63,459 nt of DNA from NCBI GenBank assembly GCA_039179985.1, contig JBCDED010000011.1, positions 1 through 63,459 on the forward strand. Direction: 5' to 3'. Source of the stretch: JBCCMQ01 sp039179985 (GTDB taxonomy: Bacteria; Pseudomonadota; Alphaproteobacteria; Rhodobacterales; Rhodobacteraceae). The position numbers were made by a program, and so were the translations under genes. Shown here one piece after another: positions 53,438 to 61,497 of the stretch (position 1 is its first letter; the number at the start of each line of letters is the position of its first letter). The notes beneath the pieces are model-generated. The model did not search any database. It saw nothing but the letters and a program-made list of their open reading frames with translations, and was not told the origin of the DNA.

Positions 53438-54390
53438 ACGCCGATAAACTCAGCCTGACCCACAATCACTTCGGCCTGGCGGATCGACGCCAGGTCGACC
53501 AGCCGCCCCTTGTAGACCGCCGCGCCAGCGCCCGAGGCTTTCGCCTCTTCCATCGCGGCAAGGATTTCCCGGGCTTCCGTGATCTGAGCCTCGGACGGCG
53601 TGAAGATCTCATTGGCCAGGGCCACCTGGTTGGGGTGAATCGCCCATTTGCCGACCATGCCCAGTGTCGCCGACCGCCGCGCCTGCGCCCGGAACCCTTC
53701 GTCATCGGAGAAATCGCCAAAGGGCCCGTCCACAGGCAGCACGCCATGGGTGCGGCAGGCGGCGACGATGGCGGCCTGTGCCCAGTGCCAGGGGTCCGAC
53801 CAGTGCCGTGTCCCGTCGTGGAGCATATAGTAGTTTTCCTGCGTTCCGCCGATCCCCGTGGTTTGCATGCCCATGGAGGCCGCGAAATCCGCCGCGCCCA
53901 GCGACATGGCTTGAAGCCGGGGCGAGGACGCGGCAATCTCTTCCACATGGGCGATCCCGGCGGCCGTTTCGATGATCACCTCCAGCGAGACCCGCGTTTT
54001 GCGGCCGGCGGCGCTCTCGGCGGCAGTGATAAGGGCGTCGACCGCATAGACGTCCGCCGCGCAGCCCACCTTGGGGATCATGATCTGGTTCAGCTGCGGC
54101 CCACCCTGTTCCAGAAGGTCGATCACGTCCCGGTACCAGTAAGGCGTATCGAGCCCGTTGATCCGGACGCTCAGGTACTTTGTGCCCCAGTCGATGTCGT
54201 GGGTGGCCGCGATGATGTTCTTGCGCGCCTCTGCTTTGTCGTCGGGCGCAACGGAATCTTCGAGATCGAGGTTGATCACATCCGCTGCGCTCGTCGCCAT
54301 CTTTTCAAAAATTGTCGGGCGCGAGCCCGGCCCAAAAAGCTGACACCGGTTCGGGCGGGCGGGGGCGGCGGGTTGGACGCGGAAGCTCAA
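53434..54390 (-). CDS. mcl1: L-malyl-CoA/beta-methylmalyl-CoA lyase
   Basis: HpcH/HpaI-type C-C lyase of the ethylmalonyl-CoA pathway, splitting beta-methylmalyl-CoA to glyoxylate and propionyl-CoA, and reversibly malyl-CoA to acetyl-CoA and glyoxylate. The 318-residue product starts SFRVQPAAPARPNRCQLFGP and has NLDLEDSVAPDDK, SLEVIIETAAGIAHVE, MSLGAADFAASMG and GKWAIHPNQ. The start is TTG 54390 after AGAGGTGA. It marks this organism as an ethylmalonyl-CoA-pathway user, as Rhodobacterales are. Confidence 0.95.
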   Translation of the reverse strand: MSFRVQPAAPARPNRCQLFGPGSRPTIFEKMATSAADVINLDLEDSVAPDDKAEARKNIIAATHDIDWGTKYLSVRINGLDTPYWYRDVIDLLEQGGPQLNQIMIPKVGCAADVYAVDALITAAESAAGRKTRVSLEVIIETAAGIAHVEEIAASSPRLQAMSLGAADFAASMGMQTTGIGGTQENYYMLHDGTRHWSDPWHWAQAAIVAACRTHGVLPVDGPFGDFSDDEGFRAQARRSATLGMVGKWAIHPNQVALANEIFTPSEAQITEAREILAAMEEAKASGAGAAVYKGRLVDLASIRQAEVIVGQAEFIGV

Positions 54391-54591
54391 GGTGTCACCT
54401 CTGGTAATGATCTTTCGAACGGGACGCTATTTGAGTTAATTTGTTGCGCGCTCATCCGCAAGCGGTTTTCTGCTGCGGCGCGGCATTCCGGTAGCTGCGC
54501 GGTGAAAGTTTCGGTTAAGGTGCTGCCTGATCGCAGAATCTTCGACATCTCCGGTTACATGCGGTGACTTTCCGGAAGAAACCGCGTGGTG

Positions 54592-54604
54592 ACTATCGCA
54601 TAGT
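54592..54604. promoter_or_regulatory. ACTAT-CGC-ATAGT palindrome upstream of dgcN
   Basis: Perfect 5-base-arm palindrome 30 bases upstream of the dgcN start, inside a 244-base gap holding no gene. It sits in a larger GTGAC...GTCAC framework (54589-54614). Position suits a repressor site for the D-amino-acid genes; the regulator is unknown. Confidence 0.4.
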
Positions 54605-54634
54605 AGCGCGTCACATAAGATTCGGAGACGGGGC

Positions 54635-55636
54635 ATGATCGACACACCCTACCTGCTTTTCCTCGGGGACGCCCCGGACAATCTGGCCGCCAAAGTCGCC
54701 CAGGGCATCAAGGACTGGCGCCCGGACTACGCCATCGGCCAGTTGCGTCTGCCGGGGTGTAAAGCGGACCTCGGTCTTGAAGATCTGACGCTCGAAGAAG
54801 CCAAGGCGCGGGGCGTGCGCACAGTGGTCGTGGGCGTCGCGAACCGTGGTGGTGTGATCGCCGGCGCTTGGATCGAGATTCTGGTCAAAGCGCTCGAGTC
54901 CGGGTTCGATCTGGCCAGCGGGCTTCACAACCTTCTGCGCGACGAACCGGCGCTTGTCGCAGCGGCGCAGACACACGGGCGCACACTGCACGATGTGCGG
55001 GTGCCCACAACCTCTTATCCCATCGCCAACGGCAAAAAACGCAGCGGCAAGCGATGCCTCGCCGTCGGAACAGATTGCTCTGTCGGCAAAATGTACACTG
55101 CCCTTGCCATGGACCGGGAAATGACTGAACGCCGTCTGAAATCCACCTTCCGGGCCACGGGACAGACCGGCATTCTGGTCACCGGCGGCGGTGTGCCGCT
55201 GGACGCGGTGATCGCGGATTTCATGGCGGGGTCGGTGGAGTATCTGACGCCCGACAACGCGCCCGATCACTGGGATCACATTGAAGGGCAGGGGTCGCTT
55301 TTTCACGCCTCTTACTCAGGTGTGACAATGGCGCTTATTCACGGCGGCCAACCAGATGCGCTGATCCTCGCCCATGAGCCTACGCGCACGCATATGCGCG
55401 GCCTGCCGGACTACAGCCTGCCGTCGTTGGAAGACCTGCGCGACACCGCCCTTCCTTTGGCGCGGCTGGTGAACCCGGCCTGCGTCGTGGCGGGCGTTTC
55501 CGTGAATACCCAGCATCTGTCGGAAGACGAGGCACTGAGTTATCTCGCAGGCGTCGAAGATCGCATGGGGCTTCCGGCGGTCGATCCCTACCGGCAGGGC
55601 GCCGGCCGCCTCGTCGATGCGCTTGCGGCGATCTGA
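54635..55636 (+). CDS. dgcN: DUF1611 P-loop protein, DgcN-type D-glutamate N-acetyltransferase
   Basis: The 333-residue product has a central nucleotide-binding segment GTDCSVGKMYTALAM (about 143-157) of the DUF1611 family, LITGGGVP-type (LVTGGGVPLDAV) and AHEPTRTHMRG. A marine D-glutamate pathway as I recall assigns DgcN to acetylation of D-glutamate, with DgcA racemising the product. The next gene, 3 bases downstream, is the DgcA homologue. An older annotation would be 'hypothetical'. Function rests on that family assignment. Confidence 0.87.
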   Translation: MIDTPYLLFLGDAPDNLAAKVAQGIKDWRPDYAIGQLRLPGCKADLGLEDLTLEEAKARGVRTVVVGVANRGGVIAGAWIEILVKALESGFDLASGLHNLLRDEPALVAAAQTHGRTLHDVRVPTTSYPIANGKKRSGKRCLAVGTDCSVGKMYTALAMDREMTERRLKSTFRATGQTGILVTGGGVPLDAVIADFMAGSVEYLTPDNAPDHWDHIEGQGSLFHASYSGVTMALIHGGQPDALILAHEPTRTHMRGLPDYSLPSLEDLRDTALPLARLVNPACVVAGVSVNTQHLSEDEALSYLAGVEDRMGLPAVDPYRQGAGRLVDALAAI

Positions 55637-55639
55637 GGG

Positions 55640-56614
55640 ATGCGGCCCATCAAGACCCGCGTTTCGGCAGAGACATTTCGACTGGCCGAGGCCTTTACGA
55701 TTTCCCGTGGCAGCCGGACAGAGGCAAAGGTTCTGACGGTGCGGCTGTCGGACGGCACCGCCGAGGGCTGGGGCGAATGTGTGCCATACGCACGCTACGG
55801 CGAGACGCTGGAGAGCGTGGCCGCAGAGGTCGGCGGGCTGCCAGATGCCTTTGACCGCGCCAGTCTGCAAGATCTGCTGCCCCCCGGCGCGGCCCGCAAC
55901 GCGGTAGACTGTGCCCTGTGGGATCTGGAAGCCAAGCGCGCGGGTGTCCGCGCCTGGGATCTCGCCGGGCTTCCCGCACCGGGTCCCGAGGTCACGGCCT
56001 TTACGCTGTCGCTGGATACGCCCGGCAACATGGAGGCGGCAGCGCGCCGCCATGCCCAGAGGCCACTTCTGAAAATCAAGCTCGGCACGCCGGATGACAT
56101 GCCACGACTAGAAGCCGTCCGGCGCGGCGCGCCAGACGCGAGGATCATCGTCGATGCCAACGAAGGCTGGTCCGCCGAGGTCTACAGCCACCTGGCCCCG
56201 CACCTTGCGCGCCTGGGTGTGGCGCTGGTCGAACAGCCCCTTCCCGCAGGGCAGGATGCGGCGCTGGTCGGCCTCGACCGGCCGGTGCCCGTCTGTGCCG
56301 ACGAAAGCTGCCATGACCGCGCCTCACTGCCCGGGCTCAAGGGCAAATACGACCTCGTGAACATCAAGCTCGACAAGGCCGGGGGTCTGACTGAAGCTCT
56401 GGCGCTGAAGGCTGCGGCAAAGGCCGAGGGCTATGGCATCATGATCGGCTGCATGGTTGGCTCGTCCCTGGCCATGGCGCCTGCGGTGATCCTGGCGCAG
56501 GCTGCGGCGGTGACCGATCTTGACGGGCCGCTGCTTCTGGCCGAAGACCGCCCGACACCGCTGAAATATGACACCGCCGGGGTGCACCCACCGGAGGCCG
56601 CCCTCTGGGGTTGA
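55640..56614 (+). CDS. dgcA: enolase-superfamily epimerase, DgcA-type (N-acetyl-D-glutamate racemase or L-Ala-D/L-Glu epimerase)
   Basis: The 324-residue product has the catalytic KxK in LLKIKLG (near 134-140), metal ligands Asp in IIVDANEGW, Glu in EQPLPAG and Asp in CADESCHD, and the second catalytic Lys in VNIKLDKAGGL, all in enolase-superfamily order. The muconate-cycloisomerase branch includes dipeptide epimerases. The neighbour dgcN points to N-acetyl-glutamate as substrate, while the dipeptide epimerase (murein recycling) is the alternative. Confidence 0.88.
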   Translation: MRPIKTRVSAETFRLAEAFTISRGSRTEAKVLTVRLSDGTAEGWGECVPYARYGETLESVAAEVGGLPDAFDRASLQDLLPPGAARNAVDCALWDLEAKRAGVRAWDLAGLPAPGPEVTAFTLSLDTPGNMEAAARRHAQRPLLKIKLGTPDDMPRLEAVRRGAPDARIIVDANEGWSAEVYSHLAPHLARLGVALVEQPLPAGQDAALVGLDRPVPVCADESCHDRASLPGLKGKYDLVNIKLDKAGGLTEALALKAAAKAEGYGIMIGCMVGSSLAMAPAVILAQAAAVTDLDGPLLLAEDRPTPLKYDTAGVHPPEAALWG

Positions 56615-56630
56615 AGACAAGGAGAACGCC

Positions 56631-57491
56631 ATGAGCCGAACGGTCTATGTCAACGGGTCCTACCTGCCCGAGGAAGACGCCAAGATCTCCATCTTCGACC
56701 GGGGCTTTCTTTTTGCCGATGGCGTTTACGAGGTGACAAGCGTGCTCGGCGGCAAGCTGATCGACTTTGACGGCCATGCGAAACGGCTGGAGCGCTCGCT
56801 GGCGGAGCTTGACATGGCGAACCCGGTGACAGCGGAAGAGCTGCTTGAGATCCACCGCGAGCTCGTGCGCCTGAACGACATCGACGACGGGCTCGTCTAT
56901 TTACAAATCACCCGTGGCGCAGCAGACCGCGATTTCCTGTATCCCGCCGAAGGCACGCCCGGCACGATTGTTCTGTTTACTCAGGCCAAACCGGGGCTCG
57001 CTGAAAGCCCCGCAGCAAAACGCGGGATCAAGGTCATCTCTATCGAAGACCAGCGGTGGGGCCGACGCGATATCAAGACGGTGCAACTGCTCTATCCCTC
57101 CATGGGCAAGATGGCGGCCAAGGCAGCGGGCGCCGATGACGCCTGGATGATCGAAGACGGGCACGTCACCGAGGGCACATCGAACAACGCCTACATCGTC
57201 ACGAAGGACGGCAAGATCATCACCCGGCATCTGTCCAATGACATCCTGCACGGCATCACCCGCGCGGCGGTCCTTCAACTCGCCAAAGAGGCACAGATGG
57301 TCGTGGAAGAGCGGGCTTTTACACTCGACGAGGCAAAGGACGCCGCTGAAGCCTTTGTCACGTCGGCCTCGACATTCGTTATGCCGGTGGTGGAAATTGA
57401 CGGCACCGCTTTAGGCGACGGTACGCCCGGTCCCGTAGCCGCGCGCTTGCGCGAGATTTATCTCGACCAGAGCCGCCGCGCGGCGATCTGA
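56631..57491 (+). CDS. dat: D-amino-acid aminotransferase (class IV)
   Basis: The 286-residue PLP enzyme has a FDRGFLFADGVYEVTSV start (21-37) typical of fold IV, the PLP Lys in RRDIKTVQLLYPSMGK and a VTEGTSNNAYIV loop. It should exchange amino groups between D-alanine and 2-oxoglutarate, producing D-glutamate. Its position behind dgcN-dgcA suggests a supply of D-glutamate. ATG 56631 is preceded by AAGGAG (56618-56623). Confidence 0.92.
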   Translation: MSRTVYVNGSYLPEEDAKISIFDRGFLFADGVYEVTSVLGGKLIDFDGHAKRLERSLAELDMANPVTAEELLEIHRELVRLNDIDDGLVYLQITRGAADRDFLYPAEGTPGTIVLFTQAKPGLAESPAAKRGIKVISIEDQRWGRRDIKTVQLLYPSMGKMAAKAAGADDAWMIEDGHVTEGTSNNAYIVTKDGKIITRHLSNDILHGITRAAVLQLAKEAQMVVEERAFTLDEAKDAAEAFVTSASTFVMPVVEIDGTALGDGTPGPVAARLREIYLDQSRRAAI

Positions 57492-57584
57492 TGCTTTCAA
57501 TCTGCATTTAGTCCTGGGTGCTTTCAGGTAACGTGAAACGGGGGCGAGTCGCCTCCAGCCTCAACTGACGTATTGGAGTTTCGC

Positions 57585-59129
57585 ATGCCCTTCAGATCCC
57601 ACGCCTTCGGGCTGACCATGGCAGGGGGGGTCTTGGCGGCCTCCGTTGCCGTGGCGCAGGACAAACCACTCAACTTCCTCATGATTTGGGGTGACGACGT
57701 CGGATACTGGAACGTCAGCGCCTACAATCAGGGCATGATGGGGTACGAGACCCCCAATATCGACCGGATCGCCAAGGAAGGGATGCTGTTTACCCATGCA
57801 TATGGCGAACAATCCTGTACGGCGGGCCGCGCGTCGTTCATCACCGGCCAGTCCGGGTTCCGGACCGGGTTGCTGAAGGTCGGGCTGCCAGGCGCCAAGG
57901 AAGGTATGGACCCCCGTGATCCGACGATTGCCGAGTACCTTAAATCCAAAGGGTACATGACGGGCCAGTACGGCAAGAACCACCTCGGCGACCGCGATGA
58001 ACACCTGCCCACGAACCACGGCTTCGACGAATTCTTCGGCAACCTCTACCACCTCAACGCCGAAGAGGAGCCCGAAAACGTCGACTACCCCCAGAGCGCA
58101 GAGTTCCGCGAACAGTTCGGGCCCCGGGGTGTGATCAAGTCCTCCGCCGATGGATCGATCGAAGACACCGGTCCGCTGACGCGCAAACGCATGGAAACCA
58201 TCGACGAGGAAATCACTGCTGGTGCGCTCGACTTCATGGAGCGTGCTGTCGCGCAGGATAAGCCGTTCTTTTTGTGGTGGAACTCGACACGAATGCACAT
58301 CTTCACGCATCTCAAGGAAGAGAGCAAGGGCGTGACCGGGCTTGGCGTCTACCCCGACGGCATGGTGGAGCATGACGGCATGGTCGGCGAGCTGCTGGAC
58401 AAGGTCGATGAACTTGGCATCGCCGACACCACCGTGGTCATGTACACAACCGACAACGGCGCCGAGGTTTTTAGCTGGCCCGATGGCGGCACGACACCGT
58501 TCAAGGGCGAAAAGAACGACAACTGGGAAGGCGGGTTCCGTGTGCCTTTGGTCGTTCGCTGGCCGGGGGTCATCGAGCCCGGGAGCCGGACCAATCAGAT
58601 TATCAGCCACCTCGACTGGTTCCCGACCATCATGGCCGCGCTTGGCGACGACGGCATGAAGGAACAGATGCTGACCGAGACGCCGTTCGGGGAAGAAAAC
58701 ACCAAGGTGCACCTCGATGGTTACAACTTCCTGCCGTACCTGTCGGGTGAAACCGAGGAAGGGCCGCGGCGCGAGTTCTTCTATTTCTCGGACACGGGCG
58801 ATCTGCTGAACGTGCGCTACAATCGCTGGAAAATCGTCTTTGCCGAGCAGCGGGCCGAAGGGTTCGAAGTCTGGGAAGAACCCTTTGTTCCCTTGCGTCT
58901 GCCCAAGATTCTCGACGTCTATACCGACCCCTTCGAAAGGGCGCCCGAAGAATCCATCGGCTATCCTCAGTGGCGGCTTGAACGGACCTACCTGTTGGCC
59001 CCGGCGCAGGCCTACGTGGGGAACTTCCTGTCGAGTTTCCAGGAATATCCACCACGCCAGGAACCCGGCAGTTTCTCGATCGACCAGGTGCTGAGAACCC
59101 TTCAGACCGGCGGCACCGGCAGCAACTGA
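57585..59129 (+). CDS. periplasmic sulfatase (type I, Cys-type)
   Basis: The 514-residue product has a signal peptide (about 1-25), metal-binding DDVGYWN (37-43), and C78-T-A-G-R, the Cys-type sulfatase signature whose Cys becomes formylglycine. Further segments are GKNHLGD and YTTDNGAEVFSWPDGG. ATG 57585 follows GGAG by 7 bases; a TTG four codons upstream is less likely. The substrate is unknown (sulfated polysaccharide or alkyl/aryl sulfate). No formylglycine-generating enzyme gene is in the window. Confidence 0.92.
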   Translation: MPFRSHAFGLTMAGGVLAASVAVAQDKPLNFLMIWGDDVGYWNVSAYNQGMMGYETPNIDRIAKEGMLFTHAYGEQSCTAGRASFITGQSGFRTGLLKVGLPGAKEGMDPRDPTIAEYLKSKGYMTGQYGKNHLGDRDEHLPTNHGFDEFFGNLYHLNAEEEPENVDYPQSAEFREQFGPRGVIKSSADGSIEDTGPLTRKRMETIDEEITAGALDFMERAVAQDKPFFLWWNSTRMHIFTHLKEESKGVTGLGVYPDGMVEHDGMVGELLDKVDELGIADTTVVMYTTDNGAEVFSWPDGGTTPFKGEKNDNWEGGFRVPLVVRWPGVIEPGSRTNQIISHLDWFPTIMAALGDDGMKEQMLTETPFGEENTKVHLDGYNFLPYLSGETEEGPRREFFYFSDTGDLLNVRYNRWKIVFAEQRAEGFEVWEEPFVPLRLPKILDVYTDPFERAPEESIGYPQWRLERTYLLAPAQAYVGNFLSSFQEYPPRQEPGSFSIDQVLRTLQTGGTGSN

Positions 59130-59141
59130 CCAAAATGGGCC

Positions 59142-59161
59142 GGGGCGGATGATTCCGCCCC
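59142..59161. other. strong stem-loop after the sulfatase gene
   Basis: GGGGCGGA (59142-59149) and TCCGCCCC (59154-59161) pair perfectly around TGAT, 12 bases after the sulfatase stop. No T tract follows, so it may protect the mRNA end or assist Rho termination. Confidence 0.5.
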
Positions 59162-59222
59162 CGCGCGCCCGCGGCCATTTCGGGTCTTGCCTTCCTGACC
59201 AGACACCCCAAAGCTGACGGCC

Positions 59223-59906
59223 ATGCGCGCGTTGATCTTCGTTCTGCCGCTTGTGCTCGCGGCCTGCGCCGCCCGGCCCCTGACCGAGGCCGAGCGCGCC
59301 TTCACGGAAACCGTCGCGGGCGATGCCATCGACATTGACCGCGTCACCATCGTCAAAGGCGCGGCGGTGGGCCTGTTGAACGCCGAAATCCCCGTGCGCC
59401 CCCGGACCACCTGCCGTCAGAAGCTTCTGCCGCCGCGCAGCGAACCCGCCAGCGGCACCTACCCGGCCTTCGTGATCGGCGAGCGCATCTACTTTACCCG
59501 GCGCTTCTGGCGCGACGATTTTCTGGCCGACTACCCCGACGCCATGAACCTGCGCGTGGCCATGCGATTTGCCCATGAGATGACCCATGTCTGGCAATGG
59601 CAGGAGCGTCAGAAGACGGGTTACCATCCGTTCAAGGCGGTCTCCGAACACATCGAGAAAGACGACCCCTACCTCACCGAAATCGATCCCGAGAAGGGGT
59701 TTCTCGACTACGCCTACGAACAGCAGGGCATTCTGGTGGAAGAGTTCGTGTGCTGCCGCGCGCTCGACCCGGACGGCGCGCGCACGGACAAACTGCGCGC
59801 CCTCGTGGCCGAAGTCTTCCCGGCCGCCGCCCGCGACGAAGAGGTACCGCGCGACGCCCTGCGCCTGCCCTGGCCGGAGGCCGACATCGAGGGGATCTGC
59901 GGTTAG
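59223..59906 (+). CDS. lipoprotein with HEMTH metalloprotease-like motif
   Basis: The 227-residue product has lipobox LAAC (Cys15) and HEMTHVWQWQ at 118-127, a zinc HExxH-type motif, with further His and Glu downstream (KAVSEHIEKDD). Family not named; related Rhodobacteraceae proteins are annotated as hypothetical. It is probably an outer- or inner-membrane-anchored peptidase-like protein. Catalytic activity is unproven. Confidence 0.78.
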   Translation: MRALIFVLPLVLAACAARPLTEAERAFTETVAGDAIDIDRVTIVKGAAVGLLNAEIPVRPRTTCRQKLLPPRSEPASGTYPAFVIGERIYFTRRFWRDDFLADYPDAMNLRVAMRFAHEMTHVWQWQERQKTGYHPFKAVSEHIEKDDPYLTEIDPEKGFLDYAYEQQGILVEEFVCCRALDPDGARTDKLRALVAEVFPAAARDEEVPRDALRLPWPEADIEGICG

Positions 59907-59929
59907 CCGTCGGCGCCAATGCTGCGTGG

Positions 59930-60172
59930 CTAACCCGCGATCCTGAGCGCGATGTAGGGCACGAGAAAGAAGATCACCGTCAGGATCTTGTAGTTGGCAA
60001 GCCAGCCAAAATAGGCGCGGCTGAGCGCAGCTTCGTCCATGTCGAACATGCGCCCGTGGGTTTTAACGAGAAATTCGCGCATGCCCACGACGGCAATCGC
60101 CGCCACGGCCAGGATCGCGAGGTTGATCAGCGTTGCCCAGCCAAAAACGGTCGTCAGAGTTGCAAGGGTCAT
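59930..60172 (-). CDS. DUF6868-type two-helix membrane protein
   Basis: The 80-residue product has helices at about 7-31 and 56-78, with a polar middle (KTHGRMFDMDEAALSRAYFG). The family is of unknown function. A Shine-Dalgarno of AAAGGAGG precedes ATG 60172. Confidence 0.78.
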   Translation of the reverse strand: MTLATLTTVFGWATLINLAILAVAAIAVVGMREFLVKTHGRMFDMDEAALSRAYFGWLANYKILTVIFFLVPYIALRIAG

Positions 60173-60258
60173 CCCGCACCTCCTTTCCAGGCTTTGTTTT
60201 TACACCAAAAATATGGGTACTCGCCCGGGTTCCCGCAAGAATTGCGGGACGGATCGCG

Positions 60259-60561
60259 TCAGCCGTTGTCTTTATGTGCCACTTCGAAGGCGGCTTTCTG
60301 TTCGGGCGAGGCTTCCGTCTGGTGCTGGGCCTTCCACTCGGCAAAGGGCATGCCGTAAAAGACCTCGCGCCCTTCGTCTTTGGTCATCTCGATGCCCCGC
60401 TCGGCGGCGGCTTCCTGATACCAGCGGCTGAGGCAGTTGCGGCAGAACCCTGCCAGGTTCATCATGTCGATGTTCTGCACGTCGGTGCGGTCCTCCATCA
60501 GGTGCTGGCGCAGACGGCGGAAGGCGGCGGCTTCGAGTTCGAGGCGGGTCTGGTCATCCAT
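60259..60561 (-). CDS. DUF1244 family protein
   Basis: The 100-residue soluble protein has the family core FRRLRQHLMEDRTDVQNIDM and a NLAGFCRNCLSRWYQEAA motif with Cys residues. Function unknown. ATG 60561 is preferred over an upstream extension, which adds unlike residues. Confidence 0.88.
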   Translation of the reverse strand: MDDQTRLELEAAAFRRLRQHLMEDRTDVQNIDMMNLAGFCRNCLSRWYQEAAAERGIEMTKDEGREVFYGMPFAEWKAQHQTEASPEQKAAFEVAHKDNG

Positions 60562-60626
60562 TGCGGGCGCTCCTGAATAGGTCTGACACTGATATAGGCA
60601 TGACGGTGCGGGCACGCCAAGGCATG

Positions 60627-61388
60627 CTAGAGGATCCGGGCGTGGACCTCGGTCAGGACCCGTGCCAGCCGCGCGGCCCAGGCTGCCTGTCTGTCGGGCG
60701 TGTCGATCAGGTCATGCCGCAACTCGATCAGTGTGTTGTGGTGACCATGGCGCAGGGCCTGCCGGTCGATGGCATCGCCGGGCAGGTGGCCGTCGTAGGG
60801 CTCGTTATTGCCGACACAGAGGTCGGGCTCGGCCTCCAGTCGGGTGATAAGCGGGTCTGAAAACCGCCGGTCGTGGGCCGCCAATACTCCGATGTGCCAG
60901 GGGCGGGCGCCGCGTCCGCGCAGGCGGGGCGTGAAACTGTGGATGGCCACGATCACAGGGTCTTGTCGCGCGGCCACAAGCGCTGCGTAGGCGTCGTGGT
61001 AGGGGCGGTAAAGCATGTCCAGACGATCCGCGCGGTCACGCGCAGTCAGCCGCCGGTTCGCCGGGATAATGGTGCCGTCATAAAGCTGCATGATCAGTGT
61101 CGGGTCGTCTTCGCCGCGGTTCGGGTCAATGACGAGGCGCGAGAACCGCGACAGGATCGCCGGGGCGCCGAGCAGATCGGCAAGCGCGCGGGTCACGCCC
61201 GCGGCGCCCAGGTCATAGGCGATATGGCGGCTCATATCTTCGGGCGGCAACCCCAGATCGCCACCGTCAACCCATTCGGGGACGGCGTTCGAGGCATGAT
61301 CGCAGGTGAGAACCCAGGGCGCGTGCCGCTCTGGTCCGATCACTTCAAAGGCATCCAGCGATATGTTTTTGTCATCTTTCATTGCCAT
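60627..61388 (-). CDS. N-formylglutamate amidohydrolase family protein
   Basis: The 253-residue product has LTCDHASNAVPEW (27-39), DLGAAGVTRALADLLGAP, RLVIDPNRG, AIHSFTPR and a late NNTLIE-type HHNTLIELRHD. It hydrolyses N-formylglutamate or related N-substituted amino acids; no other histidine-degradation gene is here, so the substrate could differ. It is divergent from pyk. Confidence 0.9.
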   Translation of the reverse strand: MAMKDDKNISLDAFEVIGPERHAPWVLTCDHASNAVPEWVDGGDLGLPPEDMSRHIAYDLGAAGVTRALADLLGAPAILSRFSRLVIDPNRGEDDPTLIMQLYDGTIIPANRRLTARDRADRLDMLYRPYHDAYAALVAARQDPVIVAIHSFTPRLRGRGARPWHIGVLAAHDRRFSDPLITRLEAEPDLCVGNNEPYDGHLPGDAIDRQALRHGHHNTLIELRHDLIDTPDRQAAWAARLARVLTEVHARIL

Positions 61389-61421
61389 GTGAGACCTATC
61401 AGACCGGACGGGATGCGCTAG

Positions 61422-61450
61422 TTGTCAGCGCTAACATTTTCCGCCATAGA
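61422..61450 (+). promoter_or_regulatory. pyk promoter overlapping a LacI-type operator
   Basis: TTGTCA (61422-61427) and CATAGA (61445-61450) with a 17-base spacer lie 48 bases upstream of the pyk ATG. The near-palindrome TGTCAGCGCTAACA (61423-61436) covers the -35 and the spacer start. It differs at one position from TGTTAGCGCTAACA, which I recall as the motif of the CceR/PckR family that controls central carbon metabolism. Confidence 0.55.
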
Positions 61451-61497
61451 CATGCCCAACCACGCCGTCGTGCCAGACGAGAAGGACCAGAGGCCAC

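Noticed and set aside
57561..59651. 696-codon minus-strand frame over the sulfatase
   Set aside because: It spans two plus-strand genes in antisense and has no start site signals.
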